This document shows, one piece after another, positions 34,499 to 42,368 of a stretch of DNA of 64,000 nucleotides (its first letter is position 1; every line of letters begins with the position of its first letter). Location: NCBI GenBank assembly GCA_034423015.1, contig DAOUJG010000061.1, forward strand, positions 1 to 64,000, written 5' to 3'. The notes under the pieces are model-generated. The model had not been told where the DNA came from, searched no databases, and worked only from the letters and a program-made list of their open reading frames with translations. The DNA comes from JAGWBJ01 sp034423015. GTDB taxonomy: Bacteria; Chloroflexota; Dehalococcoidia; Lucifugimonadales; JAGWBF01. The position numbers and the translations under genes are program-made.

Positions 34499-34564
34499 CG
34501 TCTTTCCGGCGCAGGCCGGAATCCAGGGGTGGGGGCCTGGACTCCCGCCTGCGCCGGAAAGACG
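34499..34564. repeat. 18-bp perfect inverted repeat, dispersed family copy
   Basis: CGTCTTTCCGGCGCAGGC and its exact reverse complement flank 30 bases containing GGAATCCAGGGGTGGGGGCC. It belongs to the dispersed CCTGCGCCGGAA family also seen at 177-291 and 19583-19628. It lies in a 338-base gap with no gene. Confidence 0.75.
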
Positions 34565-34649
34565 GAGTGGGCGCTGCGAGCCCGCCTTCATGGCGGTGAC
34601 ACCAAGGGCTTCCATGGTGCCCCGGTGGCGTGCGAGTGGCCCGTGGCGG

Positions 34650-34658
34650 TAGGATAAT
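34650..34658 (+). promoter_or_regulatory. -10 region at the start of the DUF3179 gene
   Basis: TAGGATAAT ends only 3 bases before the GTG start at 34662, so transcription should begin at or near the start codon (leaderless). No -35 is evident. Confidence 0.4.
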
Positions 34659-34661
34659 GGC

Positions 34662-35930
34662 GTGCGTCTCCTGGGCCGAGGGAAGGGATGGTCATACGCC
34701 GCCTCGGCGGCCGCCGCTCTGAGGGCGCCCGCGGCGCGTGGGTGGCTACTTGCTGTCGCCGGGGCCGTGCTGGCCCTTCTGGCCGCCGCGTGCTCGCCGG
34801 GGGTCGCGCCGGGCTCCCCGGGTCCGCCCCCCGGGTCGGGCCCGGCAACCGAGGCTCCAGGGGCCGCGGCAGGCCAGGCCCGGACCATATACGACCGACG
34901 GAACGAGACCCTGACGGGCGTGCGGTTCTTCGAGGACGGCTGGAGGACCGACTTCTCCAGGCACAGCGTGCCCCTTACGGAGATAAGGATGGCGGCCGGG
35001 TCCCGGGACTCCACGATCCCCGCCATCGATTCCCCCGTGTCCGTCCCGGTGAAGGAGTCCGTGGACTGGCCCATGGCCTACGACCTGGTCGTCGCCCTGG
35101 AAGTGGAGGGAATGGCCCGGGCCTATCCGGTGCCCATACTGAAGTGGCACGAGATCGTCAACGACGTGGTGGCTGGCGTGCCGGTGGCCGTGACCTTCTG
35201 TCCCCTGTGCAACTCGGCGGTCGTGTTCGACAGGCGCGTGGCGGGGGTGGAGTACGACTTCGGCGTCTCCGGCAACCTGCGGAACGGCGATCTCGTGATG
35301 TACGACCGGCAGACCCACTCCTGGTGGCAGCAGCTCACAGGAGAGGGAATCGTGGGGGAGCACAGCGGCAAGCGGCTCAGGATACTGCCCGCCGCCATGC
35401 TCTCCTGGGCCGACTTCGAGGCATCCTTTCCCGAGGGCACGGTCCTCTCCCGCAACACCGGCTTCCAGCGCGACTACGACAGGGATCCCTACGTGACCGA
35501 CGACGGCGACGACCTCACCCCCATCCTGGTGGACGAGATAGACCGCAGGCTGCCCGTCAAGGAGAAGGTCGTGGGCGTGACCCTCGGGGGTTTGGCCGCG
35601 GCGTTTCCCTTCTCGGTGCTCAGGGAGGAGAGGGTCGTGAACTTCGCGGCCGGGGGGGAGAGGCTGGTGGTCTTCCTGGAGACGGGCGGCCTGTCGGCGG
35701 CCTTCTCCACCGGCGCCTTCGACCCCAGGATCGACGGGGACGTGTTGACCTTCTCCGTGGACGGAGACCGGTTCGTCGACGACCTGACTGGCAGCGAGTG
35801 GAGCGTCCTGGGCCGGGCGGTGGCCGGCCCCCTGGCGGGGAAGCGCATGGACCGGGTCGCCCACGGCGACTACTTCTGGTTCGCGTGGGCGGCCTTCAAC
35901 CCCGACACCGCCATCTACCGGGGCCCGTAG
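34662..35930 (+). CDS. DUF3179-family lipoprotein
   Basis: 422 residues. A signal peptide with lipobox LAAAC is followed by a Pro/Gly linker. The main domain shows the DUF3179 pattern: IPAIDSPVSVPV, AYPVPILKWHEIVNDVVAGVPVAVTFCPLCNSAVVFDR (Cys180 and Cys183), VSGNLRNGDLVMYDRQTHSWWQQLTGEGIVG, LPVKEKVVGV, then FWFAWAAFNPDTAIYRG. The CxxC may bind metal or form a disulfide. The family is of unknown function and often extracytoplasmic. It stands alone, with a probable leaderless promoter. Confidence 0.88.
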   Translation: MRLLGRGKGWSYAASAAAALRAPAARGWLLAVAGAVLALLAAACSPGVAPGSPGPPPGSGPATEAPGAAAGQARTIYDRRNETLTGVRFFEDGWRTDFSRHSVPLTEIRMAAGSRDSTIPAIDSPVSVPVKESVDWPMAYDLVVALEVEGMARAYPVPILKWHEIVNDVVAGVPVAVTFCPLCNSAVVFDRRVAGVEYDFGVSGNLRNGDLVMYDRQTHSWWQQLTGEGIVGEHSGKRLRILPAAMLSWADFEASFPEGTVLSRNTGFQRDYDRDPYVTDDGDDLTPILVDEIDRRLPVKEKVVGVTLGGLAAAFPFSVLREERVVNFAAGGERLVVFLETGGLSAAFSTGAFDPRIDGDVLTFSVDGDRFVDDLTGSEWSVLGRAVAGPLAGKRMDRVAHGDYFWFAWAAFNPDTAIYRGP

Positions 35931-35965
35931 GCGTCCGGCACCGGCTCCCGGTGGGACGGGGCGGC

Positions 35966-37072
35966 TCAGGGCACCAGCATGGCCCGGGTCACGTCGGTCT
36001 GCCGCTGGTCCCACTCCGCCCGGGGAAAGGCCTCGTTGACCTCGGCCAGCCTGAACTTGTGGGACGTGATCCTGTCGAAGGGTAGCTGGTCCTGCTTCTT
36101 CACCAGGAAGTCCAGGATGGTGGACAGGGTCCCGGGCAGGTACATGTTCGACCCGATGACCCGCTTCCCGCGCAGCAGCTTCTGGGGGTCTATGGACACC
36201 TCCCGGCCCGGCACGATGTCACCGATCTCCAGGAAGGTCCCCCCGGGGGTGAGCATGTCTATCCCCTCGGCCAAGAGGTCCGCCCTGCCCACCAGCTCCA
36301 TGACGATGTCCGCCCCCCGCCCCCTCGTCAGCTCCCACACCCTCTGGATGCGGGTCTCCGGGGTGTTGTACTCCTCGACGTTGATGGTGTGGTCGGCGCC
36401 GAACTCCTCGGCCAGGTCCAGGCGATTCTCCAGGCGGTCTAGGACGATGATCCGCTCGGCGCCCATGTCCCTGGCCATGGCTATCGCGCTCAGGCCAAGC
36501 CCGCCCGCTCCCTGTATCACCACCGACTGCCCCTGGTGGGCCCCCGCGTCCATCAGGCCCTGGGTGACGGTCCCCATGGCGCAGTTCACCCAGCCCAGCA
36601 CGTCGTCGGGCAGCTCGTCCGGGGCGCGGAATACCGGGTGCCTGGGGGGCAGGTACAGGAAGTCGGCGTAGGTGCCCGTAAAGTAGGGGTGCTTGTCCGC
36701 CGGAGGGTACGCCCGGTTTATGCACCAGTTGGTCGCCCCTTTGGTGCACATGTGGCAGTGGTAGCAGGGAAATACCGCCACGTGCATCAGCCGGTCGCCC
36801 TCTGCGATGGGGGTCCCCAGGGTGTCCGAGGCCACGCCCTCGCCCATCCGGTATACGACCCCCGTGCCCTCGTGGCCCATGACGTTCCCCGTCGGGTGCA
36901 GGGGCGCGTTTATCTGGTCGCCCCGCCAGGTGTGGAGGTCGGAGCCGCAGATGCCCGCCTGGGTTATCCTGAGGATGATCGCCCCCGGCTCCGGGTCGGG
37001 CAGGTCGTACTCCCGGATCTCGAAGGGCTTCCCTGACTCGGTGCAGACCACCACGCGTCCTCTCTCAGCCAT
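35966..37072 (-). CDS. zinc-dependent alcohol dehydrogenase (MDR family)
   Basis: 368 residues. Catalytic zinc ligands Cys42 and His67-Glu68 (GICGSDLHTW, GHEGTG) are present, as are the structural zinc Cys103, 106, 109 and 117 (CYHCHMCTKGATNWC). The nucleotide-binding VVIQGAGGLGLSAIAMARDMGA motif follows, with Asp after the second strand (IVLDR) favouring NAD+. GAGGAGG precedes the ATG. It is the last gene of a minus-strand set with an SDR and a maleate-isomerase-like protein, which suggests a joint catabolic path; the substrate is unknown. Confidence 0.9.
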   Translation of the reverse strand: MAERGRVVVCTESGKPFEIREYDLPDPEPGAIILRITQAGICGSDLHTWRGDQINAPLHPTGNVMGHEGTGVVYRMGEGVASDTLGTPIAEGDRLMHVAVFPCYHCHMCTKGATNWCINRAYPPADKHPYFTGTYADFLYLPPRHPVFRAPDELPDDVLGWVNCAMGTVTQGLMDAGAHQGQSVVIQGAGGLGLSAIAMARDMGAERIIVLDRLENRLDLAEEFGADHTINVEEYNTPETRIQRVWELTRGRGADIVMELVGRADLLAEGIDMLTPGGTFLEIGDIVPGREVSIDPQKLLRGKRVIGSNMYLPGTLSTILDFLVKKQDQLPFDRITSHKFRLAEVNEAFPRAEWDQRQTDVTRAMLVP

Positions 37073-37122
37073 TTTCCCGCCTCCTCTTCATTGGACACGG
37101 CCGGCCCCTGGACGCTCCCTCT

Positions 37123-37938
37123 CTACGAGGCGTGGCCCCCGTCCATCTCGATGCACTTGCCGACAATCATGTGGGCCTCGTCACTGCAGAGCCAGGTGAT
37201 CAGGTTGGCGGGCTCCTCGGGGGTTGCCGCCCGGCCGATGGGGATCTGTCTCACCCGGTCCTGCCACTTGTCGTCCCGCGGGTAGCCGTACAGGGCGTCG
37301 TTACGGGACGTGTCGGTCACCCCCGGGCTGACGGCGTTCATGCGGATGCCGTGGGAGGCCAGCGACCGGCCTCCCTTGGCGGTGAATGTGTAGAGGGCCC
37401 CGCTGGCGGTGGCATAGGCCACGTCCTGGTCGCGGCTGATCTTGGCCTCGATGGATATGACGTTGACTATGCTGCCGCCCTGGCCCTGGCGCACCAGCAC
37501 CTCGCTCACGGCCCGCGTGCACAGGAACGTGCCCGTCACCTTGATGTCGAACACCCGTTGCCACGCCTCCGGCGGCAGCTCGGGCAACGGGGCCCACGCG
37601 GCCATCCGGGGGGCGGCGGCGTTGTTGACCAGGAAGTCGATGCGGCCGAACTGCTCCAGCGTGCCCTCCACCATGCGCTGGACGTCGTCGGCCCTGGATA
37701 CGTCCACCACCAGGGGGAGCGCGCCGCGCCCCATCTCCCGGATCTCGGCGGCGACGCTGTCTACGTCCAGCCAGCCGGCCTCCCTCTCGTCCAGGGGGAA
37801 CGTGCCCGGGTCGCGCCCGGTCCCCGTTACCGTCACGCTGGCGCCCTCCCGGGCGAAGGCCAGCGCCACCGAGCGTCCGATGCCGCGCATACGCCCCGCC
37901 CCGGTGACTATCGCTACCTTGCCGTCGAACTTGCCCAT
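37123..37938 (-). CDS. short-chain dehydrogenase with altered catalytic tetrad
   Basis: 271 residues, Rossmann fold with TGAGRMRGIG (two residues longer than the common TGxxxGIG), NNAA, and the C-terminal GKCIEMDGGH. Of the Asn-Ser-Tyr-Lys tetrad, Ser162 (VISIEA) and Tyr175 (VAYATASGAL) are kept. The Lys four residues after Tyr is Ser179, and the Asn position is Lys133 (FDIKVTG). It may be a non-classical enzyme or a binding protein. The MDR gene follows 50 bases downstream; the maleate-isomerase-like gene precedes it by 31 bases. Confidence 0.88.
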   Translation of the reverse strand: MGKFDGKVAIVTGAGRMRGIGRSVALAFAREGASVTVTGTGRDPGTFPLDEREAGWLDVDSVAAEIREMGRGALPLVVDVSRADDVQRMVEGTLEQFGRIDFLVNNAAAPRMAAWAPLPELPPEAWQRVFDIKVTGTFLCTRAVSEVLVRQGQGGSIVNVISIEAKISRDQDVAYATASGALYTFTAKGGRSLASHGIRMNAVSPGVTDTSRNDALYGYPRDDKWQDRVRQIPIGRAATPEEPANLITWLCSDEAHMIVGKCIEMDGGHAS

Positions 37939-37969
37939 GGCGCTTGCCCCCCTTGGGTCAGGTGACGCG

Positions 37970-38713
37970 TCAGCTGACGGCGGCCGGAGTAGGGGCCGCC
38001 AGCAGCCTGCCGAAACCCGGGATGGGTTGGGTGATGCCCGCCTTCCGGAAGGCCGACCAGATGGTCGCCTGGTTGGAGGTGACCACCGGCTTGCCCGTCC
38101 GGCGTTCCAGCTCCTCCGCCGCTTCCATGGCCCGCCACCCGGTGCACGAGCAGTAGAGGACGTCCGCCTCGGGCCGGCATATGCCGGCCGCGAACTCCAG
38201 GATGGTCTCCGGGTCCTGGTCGTTGGTGCCCTGGTGGCCCTGCTGGGATGCCCAGGGCTCGCCCTCGATGTTGAGCACCTCGAAGCCCAGGGCCTCCAGG
38301 TACTCCTTGATCTTGTCGTTCTGCCACTTGGAATAGGGCGTGGCCACCGAGACCCGCCTTGCCCCCAGGTATCTCAGGGCCTCCACGACGGCGGCGCTGG
38401 TGGCGGCTGCGGGGGCGTTGGCCAGGGACTCTATGAGCTGGATCATCTCCTCGTCGTGGCCGGGGCCCTTCACCATGCTGCCGCTGGTGCACGCGTAGGC
38501 CACGGCGTCCATCTTCCCCGTCGCCAGGTACCGGGAGGCGGTCTCTATCTCCTTGTTCATCTGGTCGAAGGCCTCCGGGCCCGAGGAGTCGTTGGTCATC
38601 CACAACCTGTGGGTGTGGATGGTGACGTCCCGGGGGGCCGCGAGCTGGAAATCGGCCTCGCACGTGGTGTTCGTCGAGGGCATCATGATGCCTATTCGGG
38701 TCCGGGTGGACAT
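37970..38713 (-). CDS. maleate isomerase / Asp-Glu racemase superfamily protein
   Basis: 247 residues from ATG 38713 with GGAGGT 7 bases upstream. It has the maleate-isomerase/arylmalonate-decarboxylase pattern: IGIMMPSTNTTCEAD, the first catalytic Cys in AYACTSGS (Cys75) and the second in YCSCTGWRAME (Cys188 or Cys190). The two Cys work on opposite faces of the substrate in this superfamily. It heads the minus-strand set with the SDR and MDR genes, and a TATAAT box lies upstream. Confidence 0.88.
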   Translation of the reverse strand: MSTRTRIGIMMPSTNTTCEADFQLAAPRDVTIHTHRLWMTNDSSGPEAFDQMNKEIETASRYLATGKMDAVAYACTSGSMVKGPGHDEEMIQLIESLANAPAAATSAAVVEALRYLGARRVSVATPYSKWQNDKIKEYLEALGFEVLNIEGEPWASQQGHQGTNDQDPETILEFAAGICRPEADVLYCSCTGWRAMEAAEELERRTGKPVVTSNQATIWSAFRKAGITQPIPGFGRLLAAPTPAAVS

Positions 38714-38799
38714 GTCGGGACCTCCTGTCAGTCTGGCTCGATGGTGCGGGCCCCTCGAAGGACGGCATGCGCTGGGCCGCATCCGACGGGTACACGCCA

Positions 38800-38805
38800 A
38801 TTATA
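38800..38805 (-). promoter_or_regulatory. -10 element of the maleate-isomerase-like/SDR/MDR set
   Basis: TATAAT on the minus strand, 87 bases before the first start codon. No -35 recognised. Confidence 0.45.
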
Positions 38806-38887
38806 CCAGCATATGCGAGGAGCTCGTGGCCCCGGTCACCCCGCGCATCCGACTCCCGTGGCCCGTGACACCTGCCCGGCTGGCGGG

Positions 38888-38893
38888 TAAGAT
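38888..38893 (+). promoter_or_regulatory. -10 element of the M42 peptidase gene
   Basis: TAAGAT, about 80 bases upstream of the start. Between them lies a GCCCGCC..GGCGGGC hairpin (about 38907-38924) and a duplicated GCCCGTAT. Confidence 0.35.
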
Positions 38894-38971
38894 ACTCCGT
38901 ATGACCGCCCGCCCGGAGGCGGGCCCGTATTCACCTGAGGCAAGCCCGTATCCAAAGGAGGCCGAAAGCCC

Positions 38972-40102
38972 ATGGAAGACCGCCAACGGACCCGGGAGCT
39001 ATCCCTGGATATCCTGAGGGACCTTGGGGGCCGTCCCGCGGTGGCCTTCCACGAGGGGCTGGTGGCCGATGGAGTCCGTGCCAGGCTGGCGGCACAGGGG
39101 CTGACGGTCGTGACGGACGCCTACGGCAACTTGGTCGCCAGGCTCCCGGGACCGGCGGATGGGGTGCCTCCCATCGCCTTCGTTGCCCACATGGACCATC
39201 CCGGCTTCGAGGCCGTCCAGGTGTCGCGGCAGGGCGTGACGGCCAGGGCCCTCGGCGGGGTGCCCCAGGTCAGCCTGACCGGCGAGGTGCCGGTGCAGCT
39301 CGTCCTGCCTGACGGCATCCGCCTCTCGGGGAGCACGGCGGGTCGCACGGGCAACGAGTCCGGCCAGATGGTGTCGGTGCGCCTCTCCGAGACCCCTGAC
39401 CTGGGGCTGTCGCTGCCGGTGGTCTTCGACCTCGCGGACTTCCAGATGGACGGCGACCTGATACTCATGAGGGCCCTGGATGACCTGGCCGGGTGCGCCG
39501 CCGCGCTGGCCGCCCTGTCCCTGCTGTCGGGCCGAAGCGGCCTGGGCGACGTGTACGGCGTGTTCACCCGGGCGGAGGAGGTGGGCCTGGTCGGAGCGCG
39601 CCTGCTGGCGGAGGCGGGGACGCTGCCCAGCGACACGCTGGTGGTCTCCCTGGAGGCCAGCCGGACCCTCCCCGGGGCCGCCATCGGCGGCGGTCCCGTG
39701 ATAAGGGTGGGAGACGCCAGCCTCACCTTCGACGCCGACGCCGAGGCGGTCCTGGTCAGCGCCAGGGAAGAGCTGATGGAAGCTGCTCCCGGGTTCGAGG
39801 CCCAGCGCCAGCTAATGAGCGGCGGGACCTGCGAGGCCAGTGCCTTCCGGTACCACGGGTATCGCACCACCGGAGTGGCCTTTCCCCTGGGCAACTACCA
39901 CAACGGCACGCCCCTTGGGGGAGTTGCAGAGGAGTATATCCACGTGGACGACTTCGTGGGCGGCGTCGAGCTCATCGTGCGGGCGGCCCAGTGCGTCTCC
40001 CGCAGGCTGGAGTGCCGCCCCTGGCGGCGCATGGCCGACCTGTCCCAGGAGCACCGCGGGCGTCTGGAGGCCGGCTGGGGAGGGGTGGGACCGGCTGCCT
40101 AG
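38972..40102 (+). CDS. M42-family aminopeptidase / glutamyl aminopeptidase-like
   Basis: 376 residues. Metal-binding motifs in the family's order are AFVAHMDHPGF (about residue 72), RALDDLAGCAAALAAL (about 168) and the catalytic pair in FTRAEEVGLVGARLL (about 200). A further ligand region is NYHNGTPLGGVAEEYIHVDDFVGG. M42 enzymes form large cytosolic tetrahedral complexes that trim peptides. AAAGGAGG lies upstream. It converges with and overlaps by 4 bases the end of the amidohydrolase gene on the other strand. Confidence 0.87.
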   Translation: MEDRQRTRELSLDILRDLGGRPAVAFHEGLVADGVRARLAAQGLTVVTDAYGNLVARLPGPADGVPPIAFVAHMDHPGFEAVQVSRQGVTARALGGVPQVSLTGEVPVQLVLPDGIRLSGSTAGRTGNESGQMVSVRLSETPDLGLSLPVVFDLADFQMDGDLILMRALDDLAGCAAALAALSLLSGRSGLGDVYGVFTRAEEVGLVGARLLAEAGTLPSDTLVVSLEASRTLPGAAIGGGPVIRVGDASLTFDADAEAVLVSAREELMEAAPGFEAQRQLMSGGTCEASAFRYHGYRTTGVAFPLGNYHNGTPLGGVAEEYIHVDDFVGGVELIVRAAQCVSRRLECRPWRRMADLSQEHRGRLEAGWGGVGPAA

Positions 40103-41304
40103 CAGTCGCCCTCGGGCAGCAGCAGCCCCTCCCGGTAGACCACCCGGCCGCCCCGTATGGTGAGGTGGGTGTCGAGCCTCAGCGAACCGTCGACGTTGTG
40201 CCCCGCCATGTCGTGCCACACGAACCGGCCCTCCCGCTGTTCGAACACCGCCGCGTCCCCCGCCATCCCGGGGGCCAGGGAGCCGATCTCGCCGTCCATG
40301 CCCAGGACCCTGGCGGGCCTGACGGTGCTGGCGGCGACGGCGTCCTCCAGGGGCATGCCCATGGCGTGGAACTTGCTTACCAGGTCGTTCTGCCGGTAGA
40401 CGATCCTCTCCGGCGGGGCCACGTGGATGTCGGTGCTGATGGTGGTGGGGAAGAGGCCCTGGTCCAGGGCGGCTTGCGCGACCACCGCGTCGCAGTGGAC
40501 ACCCGCGTGGGCGACGTCCATGACGACTCCGCGCTGGGCCGCCTCCAGCACCTCGGGGCGCACCTTGTCCCTCTTGTCCAGGATGTTCTCCGCCCGGCCG
40601 TTGAAGATGTGGGTGGCGATGTCCCCGGGTCCCAGCACCTCCAGGATGTCCGGCAGGGGGATGGGGGTGCCGCTGACGTGGACCATCAGGCCCCGCCCGG
40701 CCTTGTCCGCCGCCTCCCGCGCCTGCTTCAGGACGCGGTGGGCCTCCCAGGGGGGCATGGAGTTCACGAACATGCGGACCTTGACGCCCAGCAGGAACCC
40801 CGGGTTGTCCTTGATGGTGTCGGCGGTACGGTCCACGTCGACATAACGGACGTCCTGCAGCTCGCCTCCCACGACGGGGTTGAGGGCCAGCCCGATGGCG
40901 CCGATGTGCAGGAAGGCCAGCAGGCGCGTCTTGCGGCTGGGGAACACGTAGTCCCTCATGGCCCGGTAGTTGGCCCAGCCGGCGCTGCCGCCGTCGATCC
41001 CCGTGGTGACGCCGGCGGGCAGGCACACCTCATCGGCGTCGGTGGCGTTGTCCAGCCCTCCGTGGTAGAAGTGGCCGTGGATGTCGATCAGCCCCGGCGT
41101 CACCAGCTTGCCCGTCACGTCGATGGGGGTGGTCGCAGAGGACGGGTCGATGTGCGGGGCGACCTGGGCGACCAGCCCGTTTTTGAACGCCACGTCCCGC
41201 CGGTCGTTGATCCTCTGGCCGGGGTCCAGCAGCGTACCGCCCTTGAGCACAAGGTCGTACTGTGGTGGGCCGCCGGAGGGCGTTTCATTGGAGGGCGACG
41301 TCAT
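40099..41304 (-). CDS. amidohydrolase/deacetylase-family metal hydrolase
   Basis: 401 residues from ATG 41304. The amidohydrolase signature is clear: LVLKGGTLLDPGQRI, TPGLIDIHGHFYHGG (His76, His78), a Lys in LGVKVRMFV that may be carboxylated, MVHVSGTP, THIFNGRAENIL, MDVAHAGVH, TTISTDIHVAPP (metal Asp), then GEIGSLAPGMAGDAAVF. It resembles the dihydroorotase-like deacetylase group (EF_0837 type). The upstream hypothetical gene ends 8 bases before it, so they share an operon. Confidence 0.88.
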   Translation of the reverse strand: MTSPSNETPSGGPPQYDLVLKGGTLLDPGQRINDRRDVAFKNGLVAQVAPHIDPSSATTPIDVTGKLVTPGLIDIHGHFYHGGLDNATDADEVCLPAGVTTGIDGGSAGWANYRAMRDYVFPSRKTRLLAFLHIGAIGLALNPVVGGELQDVRYVDVDRTADTIKDNPGFLLGVKVRMFVNSMPPWEAHRVLKQAREAADKAGRGLMVHVSGTPIPLPDILEVLGPGDIATHIFNGRAENILDKRDKVRPEVLEAAQRGVVMDVAHAGVHCDAVVAQAALDQGLFPTTISTDIHVAPPERIVYRQNDLVSKFHAMGMPLEDAVAASTVRPARVLGMDGEIGSLAPGMAGDAAVFEQREGRFVWHDMAGHNVDGSLRLDTHLTIRGGRVVYREGLLLPEGDC

Positions 41305-41311
41305 CTCTCGT

Positions 41312-41764
41312 TCACGTCTCCTCGGACTCGCGTCCCAGGTAGTACCTCCACCGGCGCAACTTGGGCAGGACCCGCTCCACCAGCTGGTCCAGGTCCTCGT
41401 CTGTGACCCGGGTCTCGTCCTCCAGGTGGATGTGGCCCCACTTCTCCAGCGCCTCCTGGACGAACCGCTCCACGAGCTGGGGGGCCCTGCCCTCCAGCCT
41501 GCCCAGGTGGTACGCCATCGTGACCGCAAGCTGGCCGTTGACTATGCGGTCCACCGCGTCCGACGCCTCCAGGTCCTCGGGCACCCCGTCGCATTGGACC
41601 AGGAAGTCGTCCAGCACCTGCTCCAGGACCGCGGGGAGATCGGTCATCTCTATCTCGGTCATGTACTCGGTCAGGCGGTCGGCCAGCTCCTTGACCCCCT
41701 CCTCCGGGAGCAGGGCCCAGGGTCCGCCGGGTGCGCTGTGTGTCTTGTCCGCCGTGTCCGCCAT
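41312..41764 (-). CDS. hypothetical protein, amidohydrolase operon
   Basis: 150 residues from ATG 41764 with GGGGGA upstream. Acidic and helical throughout (LLPEEGVKELADRLTEYMTEIEMTDLP and RFVQEALEKWGHIHLEDE), ending in a basic RRWRYYLGRESEET. No domain recognised and no membrane segment. First gene ahead of the amidohydrolase, with a TACAAT box at 41801-41806. Confidence 0.65.
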   Translation of the reverse strand: MADTADKTHSAPGGPWALLPEEGVKELADRLTEYMTEIEMTDLPAVLEQVLDDFLVQCDGVPEDLEASDAVDRIVNGQLAVTMAYHLGRLEGRAPQLVERFVQEALEKWGHIHLEDETRVTDEDLDQLVERVLPKLRRWRYYLGRESEET

Positions 41765-41800
41765 CTCGGTCCCCCGGTCGCCGCCCTGGCGACGGGCACT

Positions 41801-41806
41801 ATTGTA
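41801..41806 (-). promoter_or_regulatory. -10 element of the hypothetical/amidohydrolase operon
   Basis: TACAAT on the minus strand, 37 bases before the start at 41764. Confidence 0.4.
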
Positions 41807-41865
41807 CACCATCCCGGCAGGTCCGGCCTGTTGGCGCGACTTCAGGCCGGCCAACCTGGGGCTGC

Positions 41866-41871
41866 TATACT
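41866..41871 (+). promoter_or_regulatory. -10 element of the PPOX-fold gene
   Basis: TATACT, about 52 bases upstream of the start at 41923; it faces away from the minus-strand promoter at 41801-41806, so this is a divergent promoter region. Confidence 0.4.
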
Positions 41872-41922
41872 GGCCTTCCCGGCCCGCTGCGGCCGGGAGT
41901 CCCGCGACCAAGGAGCCTTGCG

Positions 41923-42348
41923 ATGACCTACCAGGACGCCCTGCCATTCCTCCAGGCCAACCACAACGCCGTGGTGACGAGCACACGCAGGAGCGGCGCG
42001 ACCCAGATGAGCATCGTGACCTGCGGCGTCTACGGGGGTGGCGTTGCCTTCACCACGACGGAGGGGAGGGCGAAGCTGGCCAACCTAAAGCGCGACCCCC
42101 GCTGCACCATCCTCGTCGCCCGGCCGGACTGGTCCCGGTACGTGGTGCTGGAGGGAATCGCCCAGGTCCGTGCCCAGGGGAGAACTGACCCGGAGCTGCT
42201 CCGGGCAATCCTGAGAGACGTCTACCGCGCGGCGTCGGGAGAGGACCATCCCGACTGGGACGAGTACGACCGGGCCATGGTCCGCGACCGCAGGGCCGCC
42301 GTCATCGTCATCCCGGAGCGGGTGTACGGCTCCGGCGCGGGTGCGTAG
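41923..42348 (+). CDS. PPOX-fold F420/FMN-dependent oxidoreductase
   Basis: 141 residues. A split beta-barrel protein like pyridoxamine-phosphate oxidase: ALPFLQANHNAVVTSTRRSGATQMSIV, VAFTTTEGRAKLANLKRDPRCTILVA, YVVLEGIAQV. The family Arg/Lys block GRAKLANLKRDPR is typical of the F420-dependent branch in Actinobacteria and Chloroflexota. The cofactor is inferred, not shown. AGGAGCC precedes the ATG. Confidence 0.85.
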   Translation: MTYQDALPFLQANHNAVVTSTRRSGATQMSIVTCGVYGGGVAFTTTEGRAKLANLKRDPRCTILVARPDWSRYVVLEGIAQVRAQGRTDPELLRAILRDVYRAASGEDHPDWDEYDRAMVRDRRAAVIVIPERVYGSGAGA

Positions 42349-42368
42349 GTGCGCCGGCACCTGCCGCC

